The position numbers and the translations under genes were made by a program. Below, piece by piece: positions 6,136 to 13,994 of a DNA stretch of 33,734 bases (positions are counted from its first letter, which is position 1; each line of letters begins with the position of its first letter). The DNA is from Bacteroidales bacterium OttesenSCG-928-B11 (GTDB lineage Bacteria > Bacteroidota > Bacteroidia > Bacteroidales > WCHB1-69). The stretch is from NCBI GenBank assembly GCA_030267125.1, contig JAJDJJ010000019.1, positions 1 to 33,734 on the forward strand. The letters are read 5' to 3'. The notes beneath the pieces were generated by a model that did not search any database, was not told the origin of the DNA, and was given only the letters and a program-made list of their open reading frames with translations.

Positions 6136-7458
6136 ATGCCAAAATGGGGGACTATTTTAATCGCTGATGACAACAAAAGCATCCTGGCGGCGCTGGAACT
6201 TTTTCTCGCTCCTTATTTTTCAACCATTCTCACTACATCCAATCCCAACAATATCAAAAGCTTGCTTTCCGATAGGAAAATCGACATTATTCTGTTGGAT
6301 ATGAACTATTCGGCGGGAAGAAACAGTGGGAACGAAGGGCTTTTTTGGTTGAATGAGATTAAAAAAAATAAACCCGAAATTCCGGTGGTTTTATTTACGG
6401 CATACGCAGATGTCGAATTGGCTGTAAGAGGAATGAAAGAGGGCGCCGCAGATTTCGTTGTGAAACCGTGGGTCAACGAGCATCTGTTGGAAAAATTGAA
6501 AAATGCTATCTCCGCAAATAAAAAATGCCGATCGGCATCCTCTTCTGCACCCATGTATTGGGGCGAAAATGAAAAAATGCAGACACTGGCAAAAATGGTT
6601 GAAAAGATAGCGCCAACACAAGCCAATGTTTTGATTACCGGAGAGAGTGGAATTGGGAAAGGCGTATTGGCTAATGAGATACACCTCCTTTCGTCCCGCA
6701 AAGGCAAGCCTTTTTTACAAGTCGATGTCGGCACCATTAGTGATACGCTATTTGAGAGTGAACTTTTCGGACATGTAAAAGGTGCCTTCACCGATGCTAA
6801 GACCGAACGTATCGGCAAATTTGAAGAAGCCAATGGCGGAACACTCTTCTTGGATGAGATTGCGAATTTATCGCTATCGCTACAAGCAAAAATACTAACC
6901 GCCATACAACAAAAGAGCATTGTGCGCGTGGGTAGCAATGCGGCCATTCCGGTAGATGTACGACTGATTTTTGCTACAAATCGAAACCTGCAAGAAATGG
7001 TTGCCGAGGGCCTTTTTCGGGAAGACCTTTTTTTCAGAATTAACACGATAGAGATTGAGATTCCTCCGTTACGCCAACGCAAAGAAGACATTTTATCGCT
7101 CGCCCGGATCTTCATCAAAAAATACACTGCGTTTTACCAACGCCCGGATCTTCATCTTTCGGAGGATGCTGAAAAAAGATTGGGAAACTATCATTGGCCG
7201 GGCAATATCCGGGAATTAGAAAGTATGATTGAAAAAGCGGTTATCCTTTGCGACACCGCAATATTGTCCTCCTCCCTCTTTCATTTTCAAAAGATGGAAA
7301 TTGTAGAAAATCAAAATAGTACAACATTGGAAGAGATGGAGGTTGAAATGATCCGCAAGGCGATAGCTAAATGTAATGGCAATCTCTCTGCCGTAGCTAA
7401 AGAGTTGGGAATAACCCGACAAACGTTATACAACAAAATGAAAAAGTATGAGATATGA
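6136..7458 (+). CDS. NtrC-family sigma-54-type response regulator
   Basis: The protein has 440 residues. The receiver domain (about 5-125) carries acidic D11/D12, phospho-acceptor D55, T88 and K110. The AAA+ domain has Walker A GESGIGKG (169-176), a GAFTDA loop (216-221) in place of GAFTGA, Walker B TLFLDE (236-241) and FREDLFFRIN. The C-terminal Fis-type helix-turn-helix (about 405-440) contains NLSAVAKELGITRQTLYNKM. GAFTGA is the sigma-54 contact loop; a G-to-D change at its fifth position also occurs in natural family members. The gene overlaps the sensor kinase by ATGA. A 16-base direct repeat inside the gene is listed separately. Confidence 0.94.
   Translation: MPKWGTILIADDNKSILAALELFLAPYFSTILTTSNPNNIKSLLSDRKIDIILLDMNYSAGRNSGNEGLFWLNEIKKNKPEIPVVLFTAYADVELAVRGMKEGAADFVVKPWVNEHLLEKLKNAISANKKCRSASSSAPMYWGENEKMQTLAKMVEKIAPTQANVLITGESGIGKGVLANEIHLLSSRKGKPFLQVDVGTISDTLFESELFGHVKGAFTDAKTERIGKFEEANGGTLFLDEIANLSLSLQAKILTAIQQKSIVRVGSNAAIPVDVRLIFATNRNLQEMVAEGLFREDLFFRINTIEIEIPPLRQRKEDILSLARIFIKKYTAFYQRPDLHLSEDAEKRLGNYHWPGNIRELESMIEKAVILCDTAILSSSLFHFQKMEIVENQNSTTLEEMEVEMIRKAIAKCNGNLSAVAKELGITRQTLYNKMKKYEI
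7101..7156 (+). repeat. 16-base direct repeat inside the response-regulator gene
   Basis: CGCCCGGATCTTCATC occurs at 7101-7116 and again at 7141-7156. The 40-base offset puts the copies in different reading frames: the first encodes ARIFI, the second RPDLH. Confidence 0.7.
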
Positions 7459-8759
7459 CGTTTCGATTCTTTAGCTCCTTTTTCTTCAAGCTCTTCTTAG
7501 TCATTACTGCTACACTATCTTGTGCATTTGCCTGGATGAAAGAAAGTACACCCTTGTTTATTCTCTCCATTTCTCTGTTATTCTATTTTATTCACTTGAT
7601 TTGTCAGCATTATAAAAAAGATAAAAAACGGATCAATTTAATGTTAAATGCAATCGAAAGCAACGACTTTTCATTCAAATTTACCGAAGAGTTCCGATAT
7701 GGTAATGATGAGCAAGTTGCGAAAATCCTAAACCACATCATTGGTGTTTTGCGGCAAACCCACCAGAATGCCATTGAGAAAGAGAAGTATTACGAATTGA
7801 TTCTCAATAGTGTCAACACCGGAATTGTGGTTTTGGATAAAAAAGGATTTGTTTACCAGGTGAACCATGAGGCGCTTAAAAATTTAGGAATGCAGGTCTT
7901 TACACATATCTCACAACTGAAACGTGTAAATGAACAACTGTTTGCTGTCTTTGAGGGTGCAATATCCGGAGAAAATTGTTCTGTTACTTTTAATAATGAA
8001 AAAGGCGCGGTCACATTCTCTGTCAGGATTTCGGAAACGATCATCAAAGAGGAAGCGCTGCGTATTTTTGTGTTACACAATATTAATAACGAATTGGATG
8101 ACAAAGAGATTGAATCTTGGATGAAAATTACGCGCATATTGACACACGAGATAATGAACGGCATAACGCCGATCACTTCGATAAGCAGCACACTACTCTC
8201 GCAGGAGCAAAGTCCCGCAGAGATGAAAAGTGCTATTGAAACTATACATAATACCACCAAAGGACTTACTTCTTTCGTCGAGTCATACCGGAAATACACT
8301 TCGGTTCCTGCACCGAATCCCCTGTTATTTTATCTATCACCATTCCTTAATGAGTTGATAATCATGATATCGCAGGAAGATCCGTTGATAGAAACCCGGT
8401 TGGATGTATCGACGGAAGATCTGCTGCTATTTGCTGATGAAAATCTGATTCGACAAGTGATAACCAACTTGCTGCGAAACGCCGTGCAAGCTGTGCGCAC
8501 CTGTGAAAATCCAAGGATTAGTATTTCCGCTTACAACAATGCGAATGAGGAGGTTGTGATCGAAGTGGCCGACAACGGTATTGGCATCAATGATGAGATC
8601 TCCTCCGATATTTTCACGCCGTTTTTCACTACCAAAACAGATGGCAGTGGCATAGGGTTGGCTATTTCGCGGCAAATCATGCGGCTCTCCGGCGGCACAC
8701 TGAGTTTGAGACCTTCTACAGGAGAAGGGGAAACGGTCTTTGTTTTAACTTTCAAATAA
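7455..8759 (+). CDS. PAS-containing sensor histidine kinase
   Basis: The protein has 434 residues and is the partner of the preceding regulator. Two transmembrane helices (about 10-28 and 33-52) with almost no loop between them argue against a large periplasmic sensor. A HAMP-like/PAS region follows (about 55-215; LILNSVNTGIVVLDKKGFVYQVN). The HisKA part has phospho-acceptor H231 in LTHEIMN. The ATPase domain has N boxes at N338/N342, DNGIGI (373-378), FTPFFTTK (387-394) and GSGIGLAI (397-404). It probably senses a cytoplasmic or membrane signal. It starts in an ATGA overlap with the regulator. Confidence 0.94.
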   Translation: MTFRFFSSFFFKLFLVITATLSCAFAWMKESTPLFILSISLLFYFIHLICQHYKKDKKRINLMLNAIESNDFSFKFTEEFRYGNDEQVAKILNHIIGVLRQTHQNAIEKEKYYELILNSVNTGIVVLDKKGFVYQVNHEALKNLGMQVFTHISQLKRVNEQLFAVFEGAISGENCSVTFNNEKGAVTFSVRISETIIKEEALRIFVLHNINNELDDKEIESWMKITRILTHEIMNGITPITSISSTLLSQEQSPAEMKSAIETIHNTTKGLTSFVESYRKYTSVPAPNPLLFYLSPFLNELIIMISQEDPLIETRLDVSTEDLLLFADENLIRQVITNLLRNAVQAVRTCENPRISISAYNNANEEVVIEVADNGIGINDEISSDIFTPFFTTKTDGSGIGLAISRQIMRLSGGTLSLRPSTGEGETVFVLTFK

Positions 8760-8884
8760 TGTCGATATAATTCTTTTGATCCCTTCGTGGGAAATTATAA
8801 AAACGAGTGCATGATGTTTTACATAGCGATATACGAAGAATGGTTGTGTGAAACAGGCATAAATTCTGAAACCGAAAGATCACA

Positions 8885-9358
8885 ATGAAAATAAAGCTAC
8901 TATTTATTGGTAAGGAAGATGCGGATGAATTGCAGGTTGCCATTTCTTCATACTCTAAAAAGATTAATTACTATAATGTTTTTGAGCAACTGGCTATTCC
9001 GTACTTGAAAAACAGCAAATCGCTATCGTTTGATGAGCAGAAAAAACGGGAAGGCGAGTTGATTATGAAGAAAATCGAACCGAAAGACTTTGTGGTTTTA
9101 TTGGACGAAAAGGGCGGGGAGTTAGGATCCGTGCAATTTGCAAATTTGTTGCAGCAACAGCTAAACAGTGGGGTCAAAAGTTTGGTTTTTGTGATTGGAG
9201 GGGCGTATGGTTTCTCGCAAGAGGTGTATGCGCGGGGTAATTACAAACTGTCGTTGTCGAAAATGACCTTCCCTCACATTGTGACACGATTGATCTTTGC
9301 AGAACAACTATATAGGGCATTTACGATTCTCAAAAATGAACCCTATCATCATAAATGA
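8885..9358 (+). CDS. rlmH: 23S rRNA pseudouridine-1915 N3-methyltransferase
   Basis: The protein has 157 residues and is a SPOUT-fold SAM-dependent methyltransferase acting on helix 69 of the assembled 70S ribosome. Visible motifs are the N-terminal KLLFIGK, the DFVVLLDEKGGELGS strand, the SAM-knot segment LVFVIGGAYGFSQEVYARGNYKLSLSKMT (G195-type GGxxG region) and the C-terminal RLIFAEQLYRAFTILKNEPYHH, diagnostic for the family. Length is exactly as expected. It is a stand-alone gene with 125 non-coding bases before it. Confidence 0.96.
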   Translation: MKIKLLFIGKEDADELQVAISSYSKKINYYNVFEQLAIPYLKNSKSLSFDEQKKREGELIMKKIEPKDFVVLLDEKGGELGSVQFANLLQQQLNSGVKSLVFVIGGAYGFSQEVYARGNYKLSLSKMTFPHIVTRLIFAEQLYRAFTILKNEPYHHK

Positions 9359-9435
9359 AAAAATATGATTCTAAATCACTGGCGATCAGTATTTTTAAAA
9401 AAATAGTGTTATATCGGAGGTTTTACATTTTTTTT

Positions 9436-9443
9436 TATCTTTG
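9436..9443 (+). promoter_or_regulatory. Bacteroidota -7 promoter element (C10 peptidase)
   Basis: TATCTTTG matches TAnnTTTG and lies 50 bases before the ATG at 9494. A run of T residues precedes it. Confidence 0.5.
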
Positions 9444-9493
9444 CATGCTTTAAAAGAAAAAGGAAAAAATAATAACCTATTTAAATTAATATC

Positions 9494-11743
9494 ATGATGA
9501 GAAGAATTTTTTTATTGCTGATTTTGGCATTATGTGTAGCCTTTGGGCAAGCATCTAACGTCATTTCTCCAGAAACCGCTCAATTGGTGGCTAAAAATTT
9601 CATGTCGGAAAGGACTGGCAACAACACGCTTGATCTTTCTGATTTTACTTTAGAAAAAACGGTAACCGATGAAGCCGGCAATGCGTTATACTACGTTTTT
9701 AACATGCCGCAAAATGGTTTTATCCTCATTTCCGCTTCGGAACAGGTCTCTCCTGTGCTTGCTTTTTCTATCGAATCTCCTTTCAAAGGAAATGAAACTT
9801 CCGCATACTTAGAAGGGAAATACAAATCACAAATAGAAGCTGCAAACGCTAACCCGGAACTTGTTGATCAAAAAGCAGCATCTTTGTGGAACACTTACAA
9901 AAATCCGGGTGAAAGAGACAGAAAAGACGCTGTCACAGGTCCTTATGTGGAACCTTTGATCACAACCTATTGGAATCAAGATAAATACTTTAACCAGTAT
10001 TGTCCGTATAACAATAAAGCCGGTTCCTCTTTTGATTTCAGAGTTCCGAATGGTTGCGTGGCTCTTACGCTCAGTAATCTTTTAAATTACTACAGATATC
10101 CTACTGCCGGTGTAGGTGGAGTTAGCTATGTAAGTACGGATTATGACGATAACGGCAATGTTGTTGATGAGTATGGTCGTATTACAGAACGTTTTACCGG
10201 TCCTTATGACTATTCTAGTATCACAGACGAAGTGAACGCCTACCAAGGCCATTTGGGAAAAATAACTTATCACACCGGTGTTTCGGCTAGAATGGGTTAT
10301 GGCTTTGAAGGTTCCGGATCTAATGGCGAAGCCGCTAAAAATGCACTGAAAGAACATTGGAAATTTGGCGCAGGTACGGCGTTGAGACAGAAAAGTGCTT
10401 ACTCTGGTTACGATGACTGGGTAGTAACTGTTATTATTCCCGAATTAAAGAAAAACTGCCCTGTTTACTATGCCGGTTATTCTCCGCAATATCAGAGTGG
10501 ACATGCTTGGATATTAGATGGCTATGTGACTATTGACGACGTTGAATATTTCCACGTGAATTGGGGATGGGGCGGCGCTGACAATGGTTTTTACAAGATA
10601 AGTTTGTTACACACCAGCTCATTCGGTTCATTCAGCGAGGGAGAGTCTGCAATCGTGATGGCGGCTCCTTCTGATGAAGCGTTGGCTAAACCCGTTAACT
10701 CTGCCGATACTCTGTATGCAAGTCAAGGTAGTGTTTGCGACGGGGCAGGAAATCAAAAATACCAACCTAACTCTACCCGTAGTTGGCTTATTTCAGCGCC
10801 GAATGCTACAAACTACACTTTCGATTTTAGAAAAATCAAAACCCAAAAAAATCTTGATGAGATCATCATTTATAACGGACCAACAGAAGAATCTGGTGTT
10901 GCAGGAAGATATTCAGGAAATTACCTAAACAAAGCTTGTTTTGAAAATAGAGGAACAAGCGAAGCAAAAATCGTTGATTTTGAAGGAGATCGCCTTCCTG
11001 ATAATATTACAGTGAATAAATCTCAAGTATTGATTGTTTTCAAATCAAATGCGGATACGATTACGGATTACGGCTTCAATATCAATTACAGGGCTTCAAT
11101 AACCCCGAATAGCAATTATTGTTCAGGAACTTCCGCACCCAGTTATCTTGCCCATGACATTATTTCCAATAAAAAAGATTGGGATATCGAAGGTAATTAT
11201 AATGCCCACATAAATTGCGACTGGAGAATCCAGTGCACATTCATTAGCGGCTATGCTTTCAATTTCCCGAAATTTGACTTAAAACATGGCGATTTCGTTG
11301 ATGTTTTTGAAAACACAAATGTTACAAGACCTGTGCTTCTTTATCGTTTTGATGTGGATAACATGCCTAACGGTGTATATAGTGCGCCAGCCGGACGTTT
11401 ATTGGTTAAATTCTCATCCGACAACGTGTCTGAAGGCGAAGGATTCCAATTAGAATATTATGCTATCGTTAGTGCTTCTGATAATCCTGCTTTCGAAGAG
11501 GTGAAAGTGTTCCCGAACCCTGCAACGAATTTCATCAATGTTGAGTATTCAACAGTGAATGCGGAAGATCTGACATTCCAACTGACTGACATTGCCGGAA
11601 GAGTTATCCGCACGGAAAATGTTAGCCATGCAGGTGGAACTTCAACACACAACATGAATATCAACGACCTTTCTAATGGAATCTATATGCTTCGTATTCA
11701 ATCCTCACAAGGATCAGTTACAAAGAAAGTAATTGTGAACTAA
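9494..11743 (+). CDS. Secreted C10 (streptopain-like) cysteine peptidase with T9SS sorting domain
   Basis: The protein has 749 residues. The signal peptide (1-20) is followed by a Spi-type inhibitory prodomain (about 22-140), then the papain-fold C10 domain. Nucleophile C188 lies in RVPNGCVALTLSNLLNYY, general base H337 in GHAWILDGY, and WGWGG is at 357-361. Two CUB-like beta regions follow (about 410-535 and 545-655; NLDEIIIYNGP, GDFVDVFENTN), each built around the D-x-(I/V)-x-(I/V)-(Y/F) pattern. A C-terminal T9SS type A sorting domain starts at VFPNPATNFINV and ends KKVIVN. The protein should be exported, activated by prodomain removal and attached to the cell surface or released. The start could also be the second ATG at 9497. 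Confidence 0.94.
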   Translation: MMRRIFLLLILALCVAFGQASNVISPETAQLVAKNFMSERTGNNTLDLSDFTLEKTVTDEAGNALYYVFNMPQNGFILISASEQVSPVLAFSIESPFKGNETSAYLEGKYKSQIEAANANPELVDQKAASLWNTYKNPGERDRKDAVTGPYVEPLITTYWNQDKYFNQYCPYNNKAGSSFDFRVPNGCVALTLSNLLNYYRYPTAGVGGVSYVSTDYDDNGNVVDEYGRITERFTGPYDYSSITDEVNAYQGHLGKITYHTGVSARMGYGFEGSGSNGEAAKNALKEHWKFGAGTALRQKSAYSGYDDWVVTVIIPELKKNCPVYYAGYSPQYQSGHAWILDGYVTIDDVEYFHVNWGWGGADNGFYKISLLHTSSFGSFSEGESAIVMAAPSDEALAKPVNSADTLYASQGSVCDGAGNQKYQPNSTRSWLISAPNATNYTFDFRKIKTQKNLDEIIIYNGPTEESGVAGRYSGNYLNKACFENRGTSEAKIVDFEGDRLPDNITVNKSQVLIVFKSNADTITDYGFNINYRASITPNSNYCSGTSAPSYLAHDIISNKKDWDIEGNYNAHINCDWRIQCTFISGYAFNFPKFDLKHGDFVDVFENTNVTRPVLLYRFDVDNMPNGVYSAPAGRLLVKFSSDNVSEGEGFQLEYYAIVSASDNPAFEEVKVFPNPATNFINVEYSTVNAEDLTFQLTDIAGRVIRTENVSHAGGTSTHNMNINDLSNGIYMLRIQSSQGSVTKKVIVN

Positions 11744-11770
11744 AGGAAGATGATTTAGTGTACAAAAAAA

Positions 11771-11798
11771 AGAGGCTTTCAATAAGCCTCTTTTTTTT
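11771..11798. terminator. Bidirectional terminator
   Basis: AGAGGCTT (11771-11778) pairs with AAGCCTCT (11784-11791) around a 5-base loop, with A residues on the left and a run of T residues on the right. It can end both the C10 peptidase transcript and the converging minus-strand operon. Confidence 0.85.
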
Positions 11799-11813
11799 GT
11801 CTGTATTTCCTTT

Positions 11814-13082
11814 CTAAGTCTTTTGTTTCTCTTTCTTCGCGGCGGGGAATAAAACGTTGTTTAAAATCAAACGATACCCCGCTGAATTAGGGAATAAATT
11901 TAAGTCTGTGGGAGGGTCATTTACAAAATGTTGGTAGTCTTCGGGGTCGTGGCCGGAATAGAAAGTCCAAGTGCCTTTTCCGTATTCACCATGAATATAA
12001 CGAGCCTCTTCAAAGATTTTCGTTTCACCCATAATCAGCACATGCGGTTTGATACGATTTTTTCGAAAAGCGGTAGTTTGTCCCATGAATCCTGGAATTA
12101 CCGATTGGTGGTTTTGGCACAACATGGCAGGCACAATATCCCATTTCGCTGAAAATTCAAACAGGGAGAAATAGTCGTTCTTCTTGTTTTTTAGATGTAT
12201 TGTCGGCTCCACGTCAATATCTGAAATTTCATATTCGTAAGGGTTGGTGCTGATTTTGAAATCGGTGAAGGCAAAAGTGTTTTCATAGTTAAGTTTGGAT
12301 TGTGCGTCGGGATCCATTGGGTCGCCATCGAACATGCGGTCGCAAATATCCACGCCATCGGCCGCTAAAGCTATATCGAAGCTGTCAGGTCCCGAACACA
12401 TGGCGAAGAGATAACCGCCACCAGCCACAAAATCTCTGATCCGTTTCACCACGGCTAACTTCATTTGCGACACTTTGTCGAATCCCAATTTTGCAGCCAT
12501 CTCCTCATTCTCTTTCACGTCGGCGATATACCACGCCGCATTGCGATAGCTGCCCCAAAATTTGCCATATTGTCCGGTAAAATCTTCGTGATGAAGATGT
12601 AGCCAATCGTATTTTGGCAACATCCCAGTAATAACTTCCTCGTCATAAATAATGTCGTATGGGATTTCAGCGTATGTCAGAACCAACGTCACCGCATCAT
12701 CCCACGGCAATTTGCTTTTGGGAGAATAGACAGCAATCTTCGGCGTTTTTGTTAAGCGTATTTCATTCATGTTGTGTTCCATAGATGAAACCTCGGCTAA
12801 AATCGCCGACGCCTGCACATCGGCGATCACTTGATAAGAAACATCGCGGATAACACATTCATCTTCCACAAAGGAATGAAATGGGCACATAAAACTCCCT
12901 CCCCGATAATTTAGCAACCAGCTGACCTCCACCTCTTTTTGTATTGTAAAAAAGGCGATGCCATACGCTTTCAGGTGGTTCTTTTGGCTTAAATCCATGG
13001 GGATTAAGATATAAGATGAAAATGCCGGCAGAGAAGCCAGCATTAGAAACAGGAGAATGGGTAATTTTTTCAGTTTACGCAT
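11814..13082 (-). CDS. Exported protein of the Bacteroidales 'asparagine synthetase B' family
   Basis: The protein has 422 residues with a signal peptide (hydrophobic 8-22). The conserved text LIPMDLSQKNHLKAYGIAF, WLLNYRGGSFM, KLPWDDAVTLVLTYAEIPYD, WLHLHHEDFTGQYGKF, FAMCSGPDSFDIAL and YIHGEYGKGTWTFYSGHDPEDYQH matches a Bacteroidales family commonly labelled asparagine synthetase B. No N-terminal catalytic Cys2 glutaminase domain and no SGGxDS ATP-pyrophosphatase motif are present, so that name is very likely wrong. The central part has the look of a class I glutamine-amidotransferase-like (DJ-1/GATase) fold with a cysteine in CSGPD. It is the last gene of an operon, 6 bases after ptb. Its function is unknown. 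Confidence 0.85.
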   Translation of the reverse strand: MRKLKKLPILLFLMLASLPAFSSYILIPMDLSQKNHLKAYGIAFFTIQKEVEVSWLLNYRGGSFMCPFHSFVEDECVIRDVSYQVIADVQASAILAEVSSMEHNMNEIRLTKTPKIAVYSPKSKLPWDDAVTLVLTYAEIPYDIIYDEEVITGMLPKYDWLHLHHEDFTGQYGKFWGSYRNAAWYIADVKENEEMAAKLGFDKVSQMKLAVVKRIRDFVAGGGYLFAMCSGPDSFDIALAADGVDICDRMFDGDPMDPDAQSKLNYENTFAFTDFKISTNPYEYEISDIDVEPTIHLKNKKNDYFSLFEFSAKWDIVPAMLCQNHQSVIPGFMGQTTAFRKNRIKPHVLIMGETKIFEEARYIHGEYGKGTWTFYSGHDPEDYQHFVNDPPTDLNLFPNSAGYRLILNNVLFPAAKKEKQKT

Positions 13083-13088
13083 TGTGTA

Positions 13089-13994
13089 TTATTTAGAGAA
13101 TATCGCTGCGACTGCGATCGAATACAGTTTGGTCTTTGCACTGTCTCCGCGGGAAGATAAAACGCACGGAACTTTTGCTCCTGCTAAAAACGCTCCGATT
13201 TCCGATTTATTGAATTTGGTACAACATTTATAAAACACATTGCCGCTCTCGATGTTGGGGAATAACAAGCAATCGGCATCTCCGGCCACCGGACTGGAGA
13301 ATTTTTTGATCTGTGCTGTTTCAGTATCCAATGCCAAATCCAATGACAGCGGCCCTTCGATAAAAGCACTGCCCAGTTGTCCCCTATCTGCCATTTTAGA
13401 AAGCACCGCACCCTCCATCGTTGCCGGCATACCCGCTGAAACTTGTTCAGTGGCAGCAATCAACGCCACTTTCGGCTTTTCGATCCCGATCGATTTCGCC
13501 GTTTGGATCAAAAAGGTCAGCATCTTCTGCTTCTGTTTCATGTCGGGAGCGGGAATAATAGCACAATCGCTGGCAATCAGGAGTTTGTGATATTCAGGAT
13601 TCTCTACAACAGCGATGTGTGTCAACAAGGCGTTAGGGGCGCAAAGCCCGCGTTCCTTATTCAAAATCGCCCGCATATATTTGTCGGTCGAGAGCAAACC
13701 TTTCATTAGCACGTCGCCTTCTCCTTTGTTGATCAGGTCGCAAGATAATGCCGCCGCCTTCACATCAACCGGCTCATGAATGATATTAAATTTCGACGAA
13801 TCGATATTCAGTTGTTTGCAGACTCCTTTGATGGCAACTTCATCGCCAACCAGCGTAGCCTCCACGATCCCCATCTCAACGGCGTGGTTCACCGCCTCGA
13901 TAGTATGTTCGTCGTTGGCGTAAGCCGCAACTAATCTTTTCTTTTTTCCCGACTTAACAAGTTCTACTAACTGATCTAATTTCGTGATACTCAT
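13089..13994 (-). CDS. ptb: Phosphate butyryltransferase / phosphate acyltransferase
   Basis: The protein has 301 residues of the PTA/PTB family, which exchange CoA for phosphate on butyryl-, acetyl- or branched acyl-CoA, the first step of substrate-level ATP formation from acyl-CoA. Features are the N-terminal KKRLVAAYANDEHTIEAVNHAVEMG, GEGDVLMKGLLSTDKYMRAILNKERGL, SDCAIIPAPDMKQK, GPLSLDLALD and ADCLLFPNIESGNVFYK. The start codon overlaps the preceding stop by one base (TAATG), implying coupled translation. No butyrate kinase gene (buk) lies next to it. Acyl specificity cannot be read from sequence. Confidence 0.88.
   Translation of the reverse strand: MSITKLDQLVELVKSGKKKRLVAAYANDEHTIEAVNHAVEMGIVEATLVGDEVAIKGVCKQLNIDSSKFNIIHEPVDVKAAALSCDLINKGEGDVLMKGLLSTDKYMRAILNKERGLCAPNALLTHIAVVENPEYHKLLIASDCAIIPAPDMKQKQKMLTFLIQTAKSIGIEKPKVALIAATEQVSAGMPATMEGAVLSKMADRGQLGSAFIEGPLSLDLALDTETAQIKKFSSPVAGDADCLLFPNIESGNVFYKCCTKFNKSEIGAFLAGAKVPCVLSSRGDSAKTKLYSIAVAAIFSK

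Noticed and set aside
6306-7127. Minus-strand open frame of 273 codons
   Set aside because: It lies within the response-regulator gene on the opposite strand, is rich in Ser/Cys/Arg without recognisable motifs and is a coding shadow.
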